A stretch of 53,949 nucleotides of DNA from an uncultured Lewinella sp. (GTDB lineage Bacteria; Bacteroidota; Bacteroidia; Chitinophagales; Saprospiraceae): assembly GCA_913057785.1 (NCBI GenBank), contig CAJXPD010000029.1, positions 1-53,949 on the forward strand, in the 5' to 3' direction. The first letter of the stretch is position 1. Each line of letters opens with the position of its first letter. Below are positions 51,601 through 53,949 of the stretch, piece after piece. The notes beneath the pieces were generated by a model. That model did not search any database and was not told where the DNA came from. It was given only the letters and a program-made list of their open reading frames with translations. The position numbers were made by a program, and so were the translations under genes.

Positions 51601-51788
51601 CATCCAGCCTTTTGAGTAAGTCGGATATTGATCAGGCAGAAATTTATGTGGCTGGTGAGAATTTGCTGTTGCTGACGAATCTAGGGATTTACAAGAACTC
51701 CTTTGACCCAGAATATCAGCCCGGTTCTCCAACTCGCAGATTGCCGATTACCAAATCACTTGCCGTTGGAGTGAGAATTACCTTATAA
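48672..51788 (+). CDS. susC: SusC/RagA-family TonB-linked outer-membrane protein
   Basis: A 1038-residue receptor. A signal peptide (about 1-26, ending IAQQ) is followed by a carboxypeptidase-D regulatory-like domain (VSGTVTDTDGTPLIGVNILEEG), the TonB-box-like EVVVVGYG and the plug (QEKKSTLTGAVASIDNEQLTQVPVANSANLLAGRVPGV). The plug contains IRIRGYAGSPLILVDGI and the DAAAAVYGARAGNGVILVTTKRG motif typical of the SusC class. The barrel ends AVGVRITL. It imports oligosaccharides or peptides together with its SusD lid. The ligand cannot be predicted; no glycoside hydrolase or lyase gene lies within the window. Confidence 0.96.
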   Translation: MINQLKSLRAACFVVCLLLSSGLIAQQSVSGTVTDTDGTPLIGVNILEEGTSNGTVTDIDGKYQITVSQDANLVFSYTGYQNQAISVDSRSSIDLVMEVGAILDEVVVVGYGQEKKSTLTGAVASIDNEQLTQVPVANSANLLAGRVPGVMTRQNSGLPGSENTQIRIRGYAGSPLILVDGIQTSFDRVDPNDIETITVLKDAAAAVYGARAGNGVILVTTKRGKSGPAKITYNGSYTSMSASRLFQQVNTDQYIELVRESDLLDGAGLDATFTDEDVQRFGNREPGYEGGDWVNGLIKNNAPMHQHNLSVSGGTDNIRYFTSFGYVDQESYFRSRDYDYGRYNARTNIDAKIDNNLSFNLDLSYRFEKTERAANNIEGMMTELATTEPVFPTSLPDPSIGEAFSGFSQRNPISSSKRDVAGFWDRDEDVIIGRLGLKYDAPFLPGLAARAEVGLTRYNRAIKSFAKPTDLYEYQPATDTYLLQATQRVVSRVSDNQFRRTQLYPLVSLTYDRSFGSHNVKVLGLYEQITREFSTFGASRIDLLSLAIPELFIGSQNNQTNSGSSGSDIGRKSYVGRVNYTFQDKYLFEATFRADGNVLFSPDTRWGYFPSFSAGWVLSEEPFLNIGNGGPLDFLKLRASYSQLGDDTANGLNGFDYLTGYELRNPIILGDNVAEPTIRTRGLTNQLLTWEEMTVYNLGIEARFWNGKLSLETEIFYRKREGIIAQNIEAVPSTFGADLPVVNINSQENRGIEISAVYQERFGDFRLELAPNFSLAQARWIDVRSQEAFEDPDQKRLFGLDGQRVNRFVGYLSDGIFMSQAEIDNHPVVQDDNENSTLRPGDIRYIDRDGDGQITFRDQDEIGFATGIPEMVYGMNVGLQYKNFRLSALVQGASNFAINISGSARTMFSNQSIPLTYQYDLRWQPDLNNPTENINPDAALPAATQSPSFNNSRTSDFWHRNVTYFRLKNLNLSYSFPSSLLSKSDIDQAEIYVAGENLLLLTNLGIYKNSFDPEYQPGSPTRRLPITKSLAVGVRITL

Positions 51789-51813
51789 TTAAAAATAGAA
51801 ACAACTCTTAGAT

Positions 51814-53604
51814 ATGAAAAAGTATTTATTTGTTCTATTCGGATTGTGTATGACCTTCTCTTGTGAGGATCCGTTTGAGTTAACTCCGACTGACATTATC
51901 TCAGATGCCTTTGTATTTGAAGATGAGGGATTGGCCGATGCCTTCGTGAGCGACTTATACAATCGAGTACAGTTCCATATGACCTCAGGTGGAACTAACA
52001 TCAATATGGGTTTTATCAATTCCTGGGGAGGTGAACACAGAAACTTTGCTCCTTGGCAAGCTGCTTTTGGGCAGGTCACCAATACGCCTTACGATGAAAA
52101 TGGAGCTCGTTTACTAGATTATTGGCCGTACAATAACATCAGAGAATGCAATGTATTCATTGAGAATATAGCCAAGTCAGCCTCTCTTGGAGCTGACTAC
52201 ATTGCTCAAAGAACAGCAGAGGTGCGATTTATTCGCGCTTGGGAATATTTCGAGATGGCAAAGCGCTTCGGTGGTGTACCAATTGTTACCAAAGCTTTGG
52301 GAATAGATGCAACGGAGGAAGAACTGTTTGTTGCTAGAAATTCTGAGAAGGAGGTCTATGACTTCATTGGATCGGAGATGGATGAAATTTCCAAGATTTT
52401 ACCAGAAGGTACTGATGAGCTAGGCCGGGCTACTAAGTGGGCCGCTTTAGCGTTGAAGAGTCGAGCCATGTTGTATGCAGCTAGTGTAGCTCGTAACGGA
52501 ACAGAGCAACTGAACGGATTGCTGGGCTTCCCAGCGAGTGATGCCAATGGCTACTATCAACAATCTTTGGCGGCGTCCAAAGAAATCATGGATAATGGGC
52601 CTTTCAGCCTCTATAGAAAAAATTCAGACAAGGTTCAGAACTTGATCGATCTTTTCTTGGATGAAGGGGATAACCCAGAGTCCATTTTTGTGGTGAAATA
52701 TGATTTTGAAGCTGGAAAGAATCATGCATTTGATGTGACAGGAACACCTGCTGGATTCGGGTTCTCCTGGAATTCCAACTATCCAGTTTACCTGGAAACG
52801 ATGGAGAAATTTGATTTCATAGATGGTGCTTCCGGTAAAATGGATCCTGCCATGTATGATGGTCAAACACCTCTTGATCCCGCTAGATTCTTTGGTGAAA
52901 GGGACCCGAGATTTAGAGCTTGGATCTTCTATCCAGAAACGATTTTCAAAGGTCTACCGGTTTACTTCCATACCAGTACGGTCTATACGGATCCGGCTGA
53001 TGGTCAGCGTAAGACTTCTACTAAGCAACCTGGTTTCAGAATCCCTGGATCTGACGGATTTCCTGGAGCAGGACATGCTAGACATGGTTACGCTGGGGGT
53101 AATAACCCAACCGGTCTACTTCGTCGTAAGCATATCAATCCTTCAACTCCAGATGGAACTCGTTCCAGTACGGACTGGATCATTATCCGCTTGGCAGAGA
53201 TCATGTTGAACTATGTGGAAGCAGCCTATTACTTAGGCGATCCTAATGGTGATATGGCTGATATTCTCAACAACCAGATCAGAGATCGTGCGGGCATGCC
53301 AGCGCTGACGGCAGAACAAATCACGGAAGATAAGATTCGTCAAGAAAGACAAGTAGAATTGGCTTTCGAAGAGCATGTATTCTGGGATCTGAGAAGATGG
53401 AGAATTGCAGTAGAAGAGTTGGATAACAGAGCTCGTCATAAGACGACTTGGATTAAGGATTTTGATACTGGGATGTATTTCTTGAGTAAGGAACACGGAG
53501 ATAAAGGAAGAGTGCGCTTACATCCTGAAAGAAACTACTATTATGCATTGGGCTTAGGCCGGATTGCAGATAATCCAAAGTTGGTAGAAAATCCTGGATA
53601 TTAA
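51814..53604 (+). CDS. susD: SusD/RagB-family surface lipoprotein
   Basis: A 596-residue lipoprotein with signal peptide and lipobox ending at Cys17 (CMTFSC). The SusD fold, built on tetratricopeptide-like helices, is evident in RTAEVRFIRAWEYFEMAKRFGGVPIVTKAL, EKEVYDFIGSEMDEISKIL and ATKWAALALKSRAMLYAASVA. The C-terminal NPSTPDGTRSSTDWIIIRLAEIMLNYVEAAYYLG and the ERQVELAFEEHVFWDLRRW signature are also typical. SusD caps the SusC barrel and binds the ligand at the cell surface. It starts 25 nt after susC. Confidence 0.95.
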   Translation: MKKYLFVLFGLCMTFSCEDPFELTPTDIISDAFVFEDEGLADAFVSDLYNRVQFHMTSGGTNINMGFINSWGGEHRNFAPWQAAFGQVTNTPYDENGARLLDYWPYNNIRECNVFIENIAKSASLGADYIAQRTAEVRFIRAWEYFEMAKRFGGVPIVTKALGIDATEEELFVARNSEKEVYDFIGSEMDEISKILPEGTDELGRATKWAALALKSRAMLYAASVARNGTEQLNGLLGFPASDANGYYQQSLAASKEIMDNGPFSLYRKNSDKVQNLIDLFLDEGDNPESIFVVKYDFEAGKNHAFDVTGTPAGFGFSWNSNYPVYLETMEKFDFIDGASGKMDPAMYDGQTPLDPARFFGERDPRFRAWIFYPETIFKGLPVYFHTSTVYTDPADGQRKTSTKQPGFRIPGSDGFPGAGHARHGYAGGNNPTGLLRRKHINPSTPDGTRSSTDWIIIRLAEIMLNYVEAAYYLGDPNGDMADILNNQIRDRAGMPALTAEQITEDKIRQERQVELAFEEHVFWDLRRWRIAVEELDNRARHKTTWIKDFDTGMYFLSKEHGDKGRVRLHPERNYYYALGLGRIADNPKLVENPGY

Positions 53605-53608
53605 TAGG

Positions 53609-53692
53609 ATGAAATTGAAAGCTGAAGAGCTGCGCGGCTAAAGGGTTTTGAGTTTGGTGTTCCGCTAACAGCTTTTCGGCTTTCCATTTCAG
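53609..53692 (+). terminator. Long imperfect hairpin after susD
   Basis: Arms 53609-53632 and 53669-53692 match in 20 of 24 positions, with inner GCGG/CCGC pairing extending the stem. It starts 5 nt after the susD stop, so it acts on the 3' end of the transcript. It shares the word GAAAGC/GCTTTC in its stem with the hairpin at 5441-5502. Confidence 0.55.
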
Positions 53693-53706
53693 CTTGTCGC
53701 CCGCCT

Positions 53707-53808
53707 ATGTCATTATTTGGAAAGAAGTATTTGGTGCGCCAGCAATGGCTCTTGGCAGCCGTAATCGTTTTATTGCTGCTTTGGGTCATTTACCTATTGA
53801 TTATCTGA
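53707..53808 (+). CDS. Possible 33-residue membrane peptide
   Basis: A short frame reading MSLFGKKYLVRQQW, then a continuous hydrophobic run (LLAAVIVLLLLWVIYLLII) to the stop. A basic N-terminus with one helix is typical of small membrane proteins, but chance cannot be excluded and no neighbour confirms it. Confidence 0.3.
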   Translation: MSLFGKKYLVRQQWLLAAVIVLLLLWVIYLLII

Positions 53809-53860
53809 TCGCGTATACTGAAGTTGTCTAAAGTTTTGTGTTGAGATGAATTATGAGGGG

Positions 53861-53941
53861 TTGATCTTGAAGACGAAGCTCCTTTTGACTTTCGTACATG
53901 GAGTGTACGGGAGGAGAAATAGCTGAAGTATTCGAGATCAA
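53861..53941. repeat. Nested inverted repeat at the window edge
   Basis: The outer arms TTGATCTTGAA (53861-53871) and TTCGAGATCAA (53931-53941) pair with one mismatch, AGCT boxes (53877 and 53921) pair within them, and an inner stem, CGTACA (53893-53898) with TGTACG (53904-53909), closes on TGGAG. It resembles a REP-like or element-end structure; only one copy is visible. Confidence 0.35.
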
Positions 53942-53949
53942 GGACTTGT

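Larger units (their letters stand above)
53605..53949. other. Region after susD to the window end
   Basis: It holds a long hairpin (53609-53692), a possible 33-codon frame and a complex stem at 53861-53941, described separately. I see no complete larger gene before the end of the window. Confidence 0.5.

Overview
The window looks like chromosomal DNA of a Bacteroidota member, most likely of the Saprospiria/Chitinophagia type. The evidence is a SusC/SusD pair with a hybrid two-component regulator, several families tied to type IX secretion (PorV/PorQ-like, DUF6089/PorG-like, PorE-like OmpA lipoprotein), a BlaI/BlaR1 pair, short Crp/Fnr proteins with minimal helix-turn-helix regions, and promoter elements of the Bacteroidota TAnnTTTG type. 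The genus is an inference from gene families only. I see no rRNA, tRNA, CRISPR array, phage or transposase gene.

Layout. 2-6602: end of a TonB-dependent receptor, a 1359-residue secreted protein with a C-terminal sorting-like domain, and a PorV/PorQ-family barrel, probably one surface-export unit. 6923-10138: greA and a HIT-family gene (operon), a DUF6089 barrel, a SnoaL-like protein and an OsmC-like protein. 10140-14924 (all minus): a membrane-anchored hypothetical protein, an S41 peptidase, a head-GIN adhesin-like protein, a 2-oxoglutarate/Fe(II) oxygenase and a DUF1801 protein. 15061-24600: PhoD-type phosphatase, MFS transporter, mscL, aconitase, proB, a short ToxR-like regulator and a serine hydrolase. 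24661-29195: a PorE-like OmpA lipoprotein, then a DinB-like and an ABM-like gene behind a leader whose start codon lies in an inverted repeat.

29283-39517 is the most regulated stretch. A blaI-blaR1 operon has three operator-like dyads, and its BlaR1 carries a 15-unit array of 29-residue repeats instead of a penicillin-binding sensor. Two paralogous 191-residue Crp/Fnr regulators each sit upstream of a gene whose promoter carries the same box (CATNTGTNAATG) exactly 20 nt before TAGTTTTG. A TetR gene, a 43-codon small ORF and an SDR gene each follow an identical ACAGACTTGTCTGT operator.

39576-44084: a P-loop NTPase, a small hypothetical protein, clpB and a small helical protein. 44221-53604: a hybrid two-component regulator upstream of susC and susD, a nutrient-uptake locus whose enzymes are not in the window. 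The last 340 bases hold long hairpins and possibly a 33-codon membrane peptide.

The best candidates for something undescribed are the paired Crp/Fnr promoter boxes, the TetR triple-operator locus with its small ORF, the repeat-bearing BlaR1, and the receptor/giant protein/PorV-like triad. All functional statements come from reading the sequence; no database search was run.
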